Assembly (NCBI GenBank): GCA_903927685.1
Contig: CAIYOB010000701.1
Span: 1 to 13,838 of the forward strand
From: an uncultured Planctomycetaceae bacterium
GTDB taxonomy: Bacteria; Planctomycetota; Planctomycetia; Pirellulales; Pirellulaceae
Direction: 5' to 3'
Length of the DNA stretch: 13,838 bases
Shown here: one piece after another, positions 1 to 5,668 of the stretch
Numbering within the stretch: position 1 is the first letter of the stretch
Layout: each line of letters begins with the position of its first letter
The notes under the pieces: model-generated
What the model was told of the DNA's origin: nothing
Seen by the model: only the letters and a program-made list of their open reading frames with translations
Databases searched by the model: none
Position numbers and translations under genes: made by a program

Positions 1-70
1 GGGTCGAGCCGCGAGGTACGAGTGGCGAGCCCCCAGTATGTGCCTCTCGGGGCTCGCAGCACTCGACCCC
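1..70. repeat. Nested inverted repeat at the window edge
   Basis: Two nested inverted repeats are visible. GGGTCGAG at 1-8 pairs with CTCGACCC at 62-69, and GCGAGCCCC at 25-33 pairs with GGGGCTCGC at 49-57. The arms match perfectly, but 9-24 and 58-61 are unpaired. No T-run follows, so it does not read as an intrinsic terminator. A dispersed palindromic element or a partial structured RNA is possible. The left boundary may lie outside the window. Confidence 0.5.
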
Positions 71-244
71 AGGCATCCGACATTTAGCCCTGACAACCTC
101 CTAGCCCGAAGCGCCAGCGAGTGGGAATCGTGTCTCTCCCTGGTTTTTCGGCGTACCGTGACAACCGAGCGATCGATGTCCCAACGGCGTCAAGGACGCC
201 GCGCACCGCACCTATTCTCCCCCAGCGCCCCGAGCGCTAGAAAG
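71..244. other. Intergenic stretch with REP-like motif and small hairpins
   Basis: I see no convincing gene here. The stretch holds the motif CTAGCCCGAAGCGCCAGCGA starting at 101. Its complement (a CGCT-then-CGGGCTAG pattern) is of a kind I associate with dispersed intergenic repeats in Pirellulales genomes; I could not verify this. Two further small palindromes occur: GGCGTC-AAG-GACGCC (186-200) and AGCGC-CCCGA-GCGCT (224-238). An open frame runs through from position 38 into the downstream gene, but nothing in the encoded residues looks like protein before about 245. Confidence 0.4.
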
Positions 245-1348
245 ATGACCAATCCGAAACTTCGCCGACAGATTGCTTACGAAGCCGCCCGTCTGATGTA
301 CACCCGCCAGGAGTCCGAGTACTACCGGGCGAAGCAAAAAGCATCCCGCCGCATCTGTCAGGGCTGGGTCAAGCCGGCCGACCTGCCCAGCAACGCGGAA
401 ATCCGCGACGAAATCCAGGCCATGGCTCGCCTGTACGAGGGCGAACAGCGGACCGAAAACCTGAAAGACATGCGGCTGGAAGCCTTGCGGATGATGCGCA
501 TCCTCCGCCGTTTCCGCCCGCGGCTGATCGGCAGCGTTATGACCGGTCACATCCGACAAGGCTCGGACATCGACCTGCATATCTTCTCGGACAGCGTCGA
601 AGCCGTGACCCTGCTGCTGGACGAAGAAGCCTACGTTTACGACGTCGAACGCAAACTGGTCCGCAAGCATGGCGAGGAACGCGTCTTTACCCACGTCCAC
701 GTCCGCGACCGGTTCCCTTTCGAGCTGACCGTCTACGCCTCCGATCTTGCCCATTTTGTCTTCAAGAGTTCGATCACGGGGAAAGCCATCGAGCGGGCGA
801 GCGTGGCCGAATTGGAACAGTTGTTGCAGCGTGAATACCCCGACTTGGACTTGGAGCAGCAATTGCAGGCCGTTGCCGAGCAGGTCGATCGGTTTCAAGT
901 CTACGAAGCGCTGCTGCTGCCGCTGGAGAACGTCAAACAGAGTCCCAAGTACCATCCCGAAGGCGACGCGCTGTACCACAGTTTGCAGGTCTTCGACTTG
1001 GCCCGGGACGACTTGCCGTACGACGAAGAGTATCTGCTGGCGGCGCTGCTGCACGACGTCGGCAAAGCGATCGATAGCGAGAATCACACCGCGGCGGCGT
1101 TGGAGGCGTTGGAGGACTTGATTACCGAGCGGACCGCGTGGTTGATCGAAAACCACATGGCGGCCCAACAGTTGCTGGATGGACAATTGGGGGCCCGGGC
1201 CCGCCGCCGCTTGCAGCAGAACGAGAGCTACGAAGAGTTGTTGCTGCTGGCCCACTGTGACCGCGACGGTCGGCAGCCGGGTGTGCAAGCTCCCGACTTG
1301 GAAGAGGCTCTGGACTATATCCGCGAGTTGGCGGTCACGTTCGGCTAA
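245..1348 (+). CDS. Nucleotidyltransferase-HD domain fusion protein
   Basis: A predicted cytoplasmic protein of 367 aa combining two metal-dependent domains. Residues about 90-165 form a minimal nucleotidyltransferase core: G96-S97, then a second G, then S107-D108-I109-D110-L (the paired metal-binding Asp), and a likely third carboxylate at E160. Residues about 235-345 form an HD phosphohydrolase domain, with H245, the H270-D271-V-G-K doublet, H304 and D339. The architecture recalls tRNA nucleotidyltransferase/poly(A) polymerase-HD or GlnD-type enzymes, but the protein lacks their extra domains, so the substrate is unknown. The frame is open from 38 and has another ATG at 176. I chose 245 because the basic helical N-terminus begins there; the ribosome site (AGAAAG) is weak, so the start is uncertain. 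No partner gene is visible upstream. ssrA follows in the same orientation but has its own promoter. Confidence 0.88.
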   Translation: MTNPKLRRQIAYEAARLMYTRQESEYYRAKQKASRRICQGWVKPADLPSNAEIRDEIQAMARLYEGEQRTENLKDMRLEALRMMRILRRFRPRLIGSVMTGHIRQGSDIDLHIFSDSVEAVTLLLDEEAYVYDVERKLVRKHGEERVFTHVHVRDRFPFELTVYASDLAHFVFKSSITGKAIERASVAELEQLLQREYPDLDLEQQLQAVAEQVDRFQVYEALLLPLENVKQSPKYHPEGDALYHSLQVFDLARDDLPYDEEYLLAALLHDVGKAIDSENHTAAALEALEDLITERTAWLIENHMAAQQLLDGQLGARARRRLQQNESYEELLLLAHCDRDGRQPGVQAPDLEEALDYIRELAVTFG

Positions 1349-1369
1349 GTCAAAACGCGCCGCCGGCTA

Positions 1370-1396
1370 TTGCTTTGAAGCGAACTGCGGTATAAT
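1370..1396 (+). promoter_or_regulatory. Probable sigma70-type promoter of ssrA
   Basis: A perfect -10 box TATAAT lies at 1391-1396. A TTGCTT box at 1370-1375 is a fair -35 with a short 15-nt spacer. The expected start site is around 1402-1405, which puts the GTCCCG hairpin at the very 5' end of the transcript. Transcription from here would give a leader of about 110 nt before mature tmRNA, to be removed by 5' processing (RNase P in known systems). Confidence 0.65.
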
Positions 1397-1404
1397 TCAA
1401 GCAA

Positions 1405-1420
1405 GTCCCGCGGGCGGGAC
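1405..1420 (+). other. 5'-terminal hairpin of the ssrA leader
   Basis: GTCCCG (1405-1410), loop CGGG, CGGGAC (1415-1420) form a perfect 6-bp stem with a tetraloop. It sits where the promoter at 1391-1396 would start transcription, so it could cap and stabilise the precursor 5' end. Function is inferred from position only. Confidence 0.45.
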
Positions 1421-1441
1421 GATGAATCAAGGAAGAAACAA

Positions 1442-1500
1442 CGTCGCCGGAAGCCGCGACCCAGTGGCGCGGCCAACCGAGCCAGCGGCTTCCGGCGACG
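1442..1500 (+). repeat. 16-bp perfect inverted repeat in the ssrA leader
   Basis: CGTCGCCGGAAGCCGC (1442-1457) is the exact reverse complement of GCGGCTTCCGGCGACG (1485-1500), around a 27-nt loop. It lies between the promoter and the mature tmRNA 5' end, 15 nt before it. No T-run follows, so it is not a standard terminator. It could be a precursor-processing element or a palindromic repeat insertion. A short open frame crosses it but shows no coding features. Confidence 0.7.
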
Positions 1501-1563
1501 GAGAAAATGCGATTCGGGGGCGAACTGGATTCGACCGGATAGCTTGAAGTGTCAGTGGCGTGT

Positions 1564-1600
1564 CGTGGTTGGTCAGTTGGCCACGTAAATAGCTGACCAA
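1564..1600 (+). other. tmRNA pseudoknot PK1
   Basis: A complete H-type pseudoknot. Stem 1 pairs CGTGG (1564-1568) with CCACG (1581-1585), and stem 2 pairs TTGGTCAG (1569-1576) with CTGACCAA (1593-1600). All 13 pairs are Watson-Crick. It ends 10 nt before the resume codon, the position expected for PK1. Confidence 0.9.
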
Positions 1601-1610
1601 AATCTTAAGT

Positions 1611-1640
1611 GCCGAGGAAAACCTCGTCCTGGCTGCCTAA
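1611..1640 (+). other. tmRNA tag reading frame: (A)AEENLVLAA-stop
   Basis: The resume codon GCC at 1611 opens the frame GCC GAG GAA AAC CTC GTC CTG GCT GCC TAA, coding AEENLVLAA. Together with the Ala carried by tmRNA itself, this gives the proteolysis tag. The hydrophobic L-A-A end is the ClpXP-type degron, and A-E-E-N is a common tag start. Bases 1613-1626 can also fold as CGAGG-AAAA-CCTCG inside the frame. Confidence 0.93.
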
Positions 1641-1875
1641 CAAAAGGTAGTCCCGACTGCGGGCCTTAACCGGAGAGTCCCAAAAGTCGGTAGCCAAATC
1701 CGGTTCGCGACTGGTCACGCCGGGAACGCCGGTCGCTAAACTACGTCCTCGGCTGGCGCGTCCAGGACCCTGTCGGTTGGGGCTTGGCGAGCGAGACTCA
1801 AAGAACCGGCTACACACGTAGAAGCTGCCGCGGAAATGTCTCGGGACGCGGGTTCGATTCCCGCCGCCTCCACTG

Positions 1876-1912
1876 AACGCCGCTTGTCGAGCAGTCGCAA
1901 GCGGCGTTTTTT
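1876..1912 (+). terminator. Intrinsic terminator of ssrA
   Basis: A perfect 11-bp stem pairs AACGCCGCTTG (1876-1886) with CAAGCGGCGTT (1898-1908) around an 11-nt loop. The run of six T at 1907-1912 completes it. It begins four bases after the mature tmRNA 3' end. Confidence 0.95.
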
Positions 1913-1961
1913 CATGGACTTGCAGATTTCCTGCAACGCGTCAAAACAGCCGATTTCCGCG

Positions 1962-2006
1962 TTCGTGTCTGATTTCGTGTCCGAAAACTGGCTCGCCGTG
2001 TCTGAT
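1962..2006 (+). repeat. Tandem and spaced 12-bp direct repeats
   Basis: TTCGTGTCTGAT (1962-1973) is followed directly by TTCGTGTCCGAA (1974-1985). A third copy, GCCGTGTCTGAT, sits at 1995-2006, sharing CGTGTCTGAT with the first. The copies lie just upstream of a TATAAT box at 2016. They could be operator half-sites for the downstream operon or a relic of an element inserted at the tmRNA 3' end. Confidence 0.45.
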
Positions 2007-2015
2007 TCTTGCCTG

Positions 2016-2021
2016 TATAAT
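2016..2021 (+). promoter_or_regulatory. Candidate -10 box for the GNAT-phosphatase operon
   Basis: A perfect TATAAT lies 125 nt upstream of the GNAT gene start. No good -35 box is visible at 16-18 nt spacing; the bases there are TCGCCG-like. The adjacent repeats at 1962-2006 suggest activator- or repressor-controlled initiation rather than a strong constitutive promoter. Nothing else between the ssrA terminator and the GNAT start looks like a gene. Confidence 0.45.
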
Positions 2022-2146
2022 CCGTTTTCAGACATGGGACTACGAGCGTCACGGAAGATCGCCGTCATGCCAAGAGAGGCTGTCGCCAGTATGAATACGG
2101 CGCCCGGCGGTGAACGAAACTGGGCGGTCACGGAGAGATTGAAGAC

Positions 2147-2593
2147 GTGGAAATCTTGCGACTCGCGGAAGCCGACCTTCCGGCCCTGGCCCGACTGTAC
2201 AAGCAGTTCTGGGGCGAGGACTCTTGCCTGGAGAAGATGCGGGCGACGTTCCGTAGGCTCAAGGATCGCCCAGATTACATCTTTCTGGCGGCCAAGGCCG
2301 AAGGCCGGCTGGCCGGCTCCGTACTGGGGATCGTCTGCGACGAGTTGTATGGCGATTGCGTTCCGTTCATGGTCGTTGAAGACGTCATCGTGGACGCCGA
2401 ATGGCGACGGCAGGGCATCGGTTCCGCGTTGATGTGCGAACTCGAAAGGCTGGCCACGGAACGTAACTGCGGCTATGTCATCTTCGTAACCGAGGTCGAG
2501 CGCACGGATGCCCACCGGTTCTACGAATCGCTCGGCTACCGGCCGGATGCGTACCGGGGGTTCAAGAAACGTCTGCAGACGCTGGAGCGATAA
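2147..2593 (+). CDS. GNAT family N-acetyltransferase
   Basis: A 148-aa acetyl-CoA-dependent N-acetyltransferase of the GNAT fold, predicted cytoplasmic. The N-terminus (IRLAEADLPALARLY-like pattern, residues 3-18) is the usual beta1-alpha1. The strand 76-83 (VVEDVIVD) leads into motif A, R87-R-Q-G-I-G-S-A-L, which binds the acetyl-CoA pyrophosphate. The C-terminal A122-H-R-F-Y-E-S-L-G-Y-R is the typical motif B helix and strand. The start is GTG, supported by GGAGAG at 2132-2137 with 9-nt spacing. The length is standard for a single-domain GNAT. The acceptor (amine, peptide or small molecule) cannot be told from sequence. The next gene starts 12 bp downstream on the same strand, so the two are probably co-transcribed. 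Confidence 0.93.
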   Translation: MEILRLAEADLPALARLYKQFWGEDSCLEKMRATFRRLKDRPDYIFLAAKAEGRLAGSVLGIVCDELYGDCVPFMVVEDVIVDAEWRRQGIGSALMCELERLATERNCGYVIFVTEVERTDAHRFYESLGYRPDAYRGFKKRLQTLER

Positions 2594-2605
2594 GGTCGCC
2601 ATCCG

Positions 2606-3082
2606 ATGACCAGTGTAATCCGGAAGCACTTCGAGGTCCGGTCAGCCCGGAACGCCGAGTTCTTCCGGTCGGATCGTCCCTGGGCGGCGATCTCGATCAC
2701 CTCCGGTCCTGACCACCCGGTCTTGAGCGAGGCGAATCGCGTGGGCCTGTTGCGACTCGTGTTTGACGATATCACGCAGCCCGACACACCCAGGTCGTTC
2801 ACGCCGGCCCTGGCAGCCGAAATATTGGATTTCGTGGCCAACGTGTGGGACAAGGTGGAAGTATTGTTGATCCACTGCGACGTGGGCCTGGCCAGGTCGC
2901 CGGCCGTCGCGGCGGCGCTGTCCCGCATCTACTACGGTGACGACGGATCGTGGTTCGAGCTGGATTTTCCAAACCGCCTGGTCTACGACGTACTCGTGGC
3001 AGCGCACGCCCGGAGACAGGAGCCCCGAGCAACAGGCGAACATCCGCTGGAAATTGTCTCATGGGGTTCAGACCGGCGATAA
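2606..3082 (+). CDS. Dual-specificity/tyrosine phosphatase-like protein
   Basis: A 158-aa cysteine-based phosphatase, predicted cytoplasmic. The P-loop is H90-C91-D-V-G-L-A-R97-S-P, the full HCX5RS signature, with C91 as nucleophile and R97 binding phosphate. D54-D55 before the P-loop are candidates for the general acid. Downstream, F121-P-N-R-L-V-Y is a conserved-looking segment also seen in small bacterial and phage phosphatases of this type. ATG 2606 is preceded by AAGG at 2592-2595, overlapping the GNAT stop codon region, which implies translational coupling. Natural substrates (phosphoprotein, nucleotide or RNA 5' end) are open. Pairing with an acetyltransferase hints at a modification/demodification unit; this is an inference. 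It converges on the beta-helix gene 61 bp away, and no clear terminator lies between. Confidence 0.85.
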   Translation: MTSVIRKHFEVRSARNAEFFRSDRPWAAISITSGPDHPVLSEANRVGLLRLVFDDITQPDTPRSFTPALAAEILDFVANVWDKVEVLLIHCDVGLARSPAVAAALSRIYYGDDGSWFELDFPNRLVYDVLVAAHARRQEPRATGEHPLEIVSWGSDRR

Positions 3083-3143
3083 CGCGGTCCCCACAGCCTT
3101 CGGAAATGCCGATATCGACCACGGGACGAATGGGACCAAACTT

Positions 3144-5615
3144 CTACCGGATTGGCCCTCGTTCGGGCGTGTACTCCTCGTCGTCGCGTACGACGTTGTC
3201 GACTTGACGCGTCTGGCGGCCCCGATCGACAACAGGCGTGCGGACAGCGTGGAAGTGGTTCTGGTAGAGCAACGTGTCCGCGGCCCGCACGCTGATCCCT
3301 GCGCCCACGGCCGACAGGCCGACCCAGTTGTCCTGGATGACGTTGGCCAGCATGCGTGGCGGCCCTTCGAGGCCGGTGCCGGGTTGCTTGCCCAGGTCCA
3401 TCGGTATGACATTGATCCCGGCCAGCAGGTTGCTCCAACCGGCGCCCCAACGCCAGTTGCTGCCGTACTGAGCGCCGCTGAACGGGACCGTGCGCAGGAC
3501 CTCGTTTCCGATCACGCGATTGCCGAAGTTCGCCCAGGGCAGCGCAGGTTGATCGGTCTCCGGCATGCGCCCGCCGGCTCCCACCACGATCCCGCCGCCG
3601 TCCGTAACGCGGCAGTCGCGGATCAAGTTGAAGAAGTCGGGGGCTGTCTCATGCGCGCTGGTGTCTGCCGCTTGGCGGTCATCGTGGGTCATCAGCGTCA
3701 CGCCCAAAGATCGATCGCAGATGTGCCGGTCCACGATGTTGTTGATGGCACCCGCGTAGTACAGGTAGAGTCCCTTGGCGCAATCGACCTCCTGGTTGTT
3801 GACGAAGACCGTCTCCACCAGCCCGTTCATGATCACCACGGTGCTCGAACCATCCGGAACGATGCGCCACGGCCGGTCCACGGTGATCGTCTTCTTCTCC
3901 GTATCCACTGCGCTGATCCGCCGCCATTGGCCCAAGCCACGTCCGCGAGCCACGACGACCGTGCGCCCGACGACCTTGCGATGGGGCTTGGCTTCGTCGT
4001 GCCCTTGCGGCCAGCACGCCGTCGTGACGGTGGTCGGTGTGGCGGCTTCCACCGGGCTTTCCAGGAACAGGCCGGCTCCCTCGACCAGGTACGTTTCCCC
4101 CGCGTTGCCCCCCAGGACCGTGCGCTCGACCGTGTTCCCGGCGATGAAGTTCTGGTAGTTGACGCCGAAATGGGTCTGCATCACCAGGCCGCGTGTGTCG
4201 CCGGTGAGCAAGTTATCCTCGAAGATGCAGTGCTCGGCCCCCCAGAACTTGAACATGTGACCTCGCCAGCGGCGGTCGGCGACAAACCTGTTCTGAGAGA
4301 ACTGGCAGGACTCCAGCTTCCGCTGGCAGTTCACCCCGCCGGGACCGAAGGTCTCGCAACGGATCATCCGCAGCCGCCGAGCGTTGAAGATCGAGACGGG
4401 CGAGTTCGTGTACGAGTGCTCTGCCGACAGGCCGTAATCCTGTCGCGACTCGAACCGCACGCGGTACATTCCCACGTCTTCTACGTACACTTCGTCGCGG
4501 CCGATCTCCAACGCGGGAGCCGTGGCCGGCATGAACCGCAGGGTCAAGTCCTGAAGCACAAAACGGCCCATTCCCTGGACCAAGGCCGGGCGAAACGCCC
4601 GCCGTGGCGCGTCGGTCAACTCGCCAGGCCGAAAGGTACTGGGTTCCAGATTCGTAATGATGCTTTGGTGCATCCCCGTACCCCGGACGATCACTTGCTC
4701 CGGGATTGCCAGCGTGCGGCTGATGGCGTAGGTGCCGGGGGGCAGCAGTACAGTCCCGCCGCCCGCAGCCTGCTTCAAGGCCGCGGATAACGGCTCGGTG
4801 TCGTCTGCCACGCCGTCCCCTTTGGCACCCAGGTCGCGGACATTGACGACCGGGCCGGCGGGTGCCGGCTCCGTGGTGACGTTCAACGTCAACGGCTCGG
4901 ACCAGCCGCAGTCGCCGCCGTGGCCGCCGTGGACGAAGACCTGGTATTGGCCGGGGGCGAGATCGTTGGGCAGCCAAGCGGACAGGCACCACCGTTCCGT
5001 GTGCCCGTCCTCGTGATGTGGTGGGGCAGGTCGCAACGCCACGAGTTCGCTGCCTCCCTGCCGACGCAGATAAACACAAGCGGGGGGCAACTGGTAGCTC
5101 CAGGAAAACGTGCGACCGAAGATGCGGATGACTTCGCCGGGCGTCTGGCTGGCAGGGCTGAGCCACTGGGCCTGCGGGCGGTTGACGACGTACGGACGGC
5201 TCCACTGCTTGCCGTCGCCATCGCCGGCCCACAACGCGGTCACAGCCGGAACGCTGATCCACGGCTGGCGCGAACATCGCATCACCACCTGGAGATAACC
5301 CGGCCCACCGCCAACGACTTCGCAGTCCAGTGGTCCGGAGGGCGGCACTTCGGGCACGGCGGGCTGCCGGTCAATGGCCGCGGCATGGCGTGCCCCATCT
5401 TCGAGCGATTCCGAACGAAAACTGCCATCGGCGGTGCCCAAACAAAACGCCTTGATCTTGGTCGCCTTGGGATCAAGGCCCTCTCCGCAGACGACGATCA
5501 CTTCGCCGTTACAGGCTGGCTCCGTGACCGTGCCAATCTCCGACGCCGCCACGATGCCGAAGCTCATACAGGACGCCACCAGACTCGGAATCAAGACACA
5601 CAAGTAGGACTTCAT
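3144..5615 (-). CDS. Secreted pectate lyase 3/GH28-like beta-helix protein with IPT/TIG-like domain
   Basis: An 823-aa secreted protein. Residues 1-24 (MKSYLCVLIPSL... to IVAAS) are a signal peptide. About 25-145 form a beta-rich N-terminal region. About 150-247 resemble an IPT/TIG immunoglobulin-like domain (WLSPASQTPGEVIRIFGRTF). At 256-275, VVNVRDLGAKGDGVADDTEP is the hallmark opening of the Pectate_lyase_3/GH28-type right-handed beta-helix, followed by GGGTVLLPPGTY. Asn-rich beta-helix rungs run to the C-terminus. Such proteins cleave pectin-like or other uronate and glucan polymers outside the cell; the exact activity is not deducible. ATG 5615 is favoured by the signal peptide and by AGAGG at 5621-5625 (5-nt spacing). 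A longer frame begins at 5687. It is downstream of the GH43-like gene, 53 bp apart, in one likely operon. The antisense strand is open for long stretches, but that is a GC-rich shadow. Confidence 0.9.
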   Translation of the reverse strand: MKSYLCVLIPSLVASCMSFGIVAASEIGTVTEPACNGEVIVVCGEGLDPKATKIKAFCLGTADGSFRSESLEDGARHAAAIDRQPAVPEVPPSGPLDCEVVGGGPGYLQVVMRCSRQPWISVPAVTALWAGDGDGKQWSRPYVVNRPQAQWLSPASQTPGEVIRIFGRTFSWSYQLPPACVYLRRQGGSELVALRPAPPHHEDGHTERWCLSAWLPNDLAPGQYQVFVHGGHGGDCGWSEPLTLNVTTEPAPAGPVVNVRDLGAKGDGVADDTEPLSAALKQAAGGGTVLLPPGTYAISRTLAIPEQVIVRGTGMHQSIITNLEPSTFRPGELTDAPRRAFRPALVQGMGRFVLQDLTLRFMPATAPALEIGRDEVYVEDVGMYRVRFESRQDYGLSAEHSYTNSPVSIFNARRLRMIRCETFGPGGVNCQRKLESCQFSQNRFVADRRWRGHMFKFWGAEHCIFEDNLLTGDTRGLVMQTHFGVNYQNFIAGNTVERTVLGGNAGETYLVEGAGLFLESPVEAATPTTVTTACWPQGHDEAKPHRKVVGRTVVVARGRGLGQWRRISAVDTEKKTITVDRPWRIVPDGSSTVVIMNGLVETVFVNNQEVDCAKGLYLYYAGAINNIVDRHICDRSLGVTLMTHDDRQAADTSAHETAPDFFNLIRDCRVTDGGGIVVGAGGRMPETDQPALPWANFGNRVIGNEVLRTVPFSGAQYGSNWRWGAGWSNLLAGINVIPMDLGKQPGTGLEGPPRMLANVIQDNWVGLSAVGAGISVRAADTLLYQNHFHAVRTPVVDRGRQTRQVDNVVRDDEEYTPERGPIR

Positions 5616-5668
5616 CGTTACCTCTTTTACTGCTGATCGAAGGTCGGTGGACGCGCAGCAGGCGTCGG

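Larger units (their letters stand above)
1516..1872 (+). ncRNA. ssrA: Transfer-messenger RNA (tmRNA)
   Basis: Rescues stalled ribosomes by acting first as alanyl-tRNA and then as template for a degradation tag (trans-translation with SmpB). The tRNA-like domain is clear. The acceptor stem pairs GGGGGCG (1516-1522) with CGCCTCC (1865-1871, one G-U), and discriminator A is at 1872. The T arm is GCGGG-TTCGATT-CCCGC (1848-1864). The 5' strand continues with the characteristic AACTGGATTCGAC. The first pseudoknot is at 1564-1600 and the tag is at 1611-1640. The remaining about 200 nt hold GC-rich segments consistent with further pseudoknots, which I did not resolve. The 3' CCA is not encoded (ACT follows), so it must be added enzymatically. 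Single-piece, not permuted. Length of about 357 nt is usual. It has its own promoter and terminator. Confidence 0.97.

Noticed and set aside
212..1288. Minus-strand open frame (358 codons) opposite the NTase-HD gene
   Set aside because: It is Gln/Leu/Val-rich because it mirrors Leu and Gln codons of the real gene. It has no recognisable motifs.
1422..1547. Short open frame in the ssrA leader
   Set aside because: It crosses the 16-bp hairpin and enters the tmRNA acceptor stem. It has no ribosome site or protein-like composition.
1836..2432. Plus-strand open frame starting inside the tmRNA 3' end
   Set aside because: It begins in the T arm, crosses the terminator and overlaps the well-supported GNAT frame.
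1736..2629. Minus-strand open frame spanning the tmRNA end, its terminator and the GNAT gene
   Set aside because: It reads through the tmRNA 3' half (giving an AAGIEPASRD-like stretch), the terminator and an antisense GNAT. It is considered only as a possible integrase relic in the findings.
3086..3137. GGTCCC/GGGACC inverted repeat between the convergent phosphatase and beta-helix genes
   Set aside because: It has only 6 bp with a 40-nt loop and no T-run, too weak to call a terminator.
2937..4790. Long plus-strand open frame (617 codons) antisense to the beta-helix gene
   Set aside because: It overlaps a gene with clear signal peptide and domain motifs. Its residues are an Arg/Pro/Val/Asp/His-rich shadow typical of GC-rich antisense, and it begins inside the phosphatase gene.
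4920..5636. Plus-strand open frame of 238 codons within the beta-helix gene
   Set aside because: It is antisense to the N-terminal half of a well-supported secreted protein and has no motifs.
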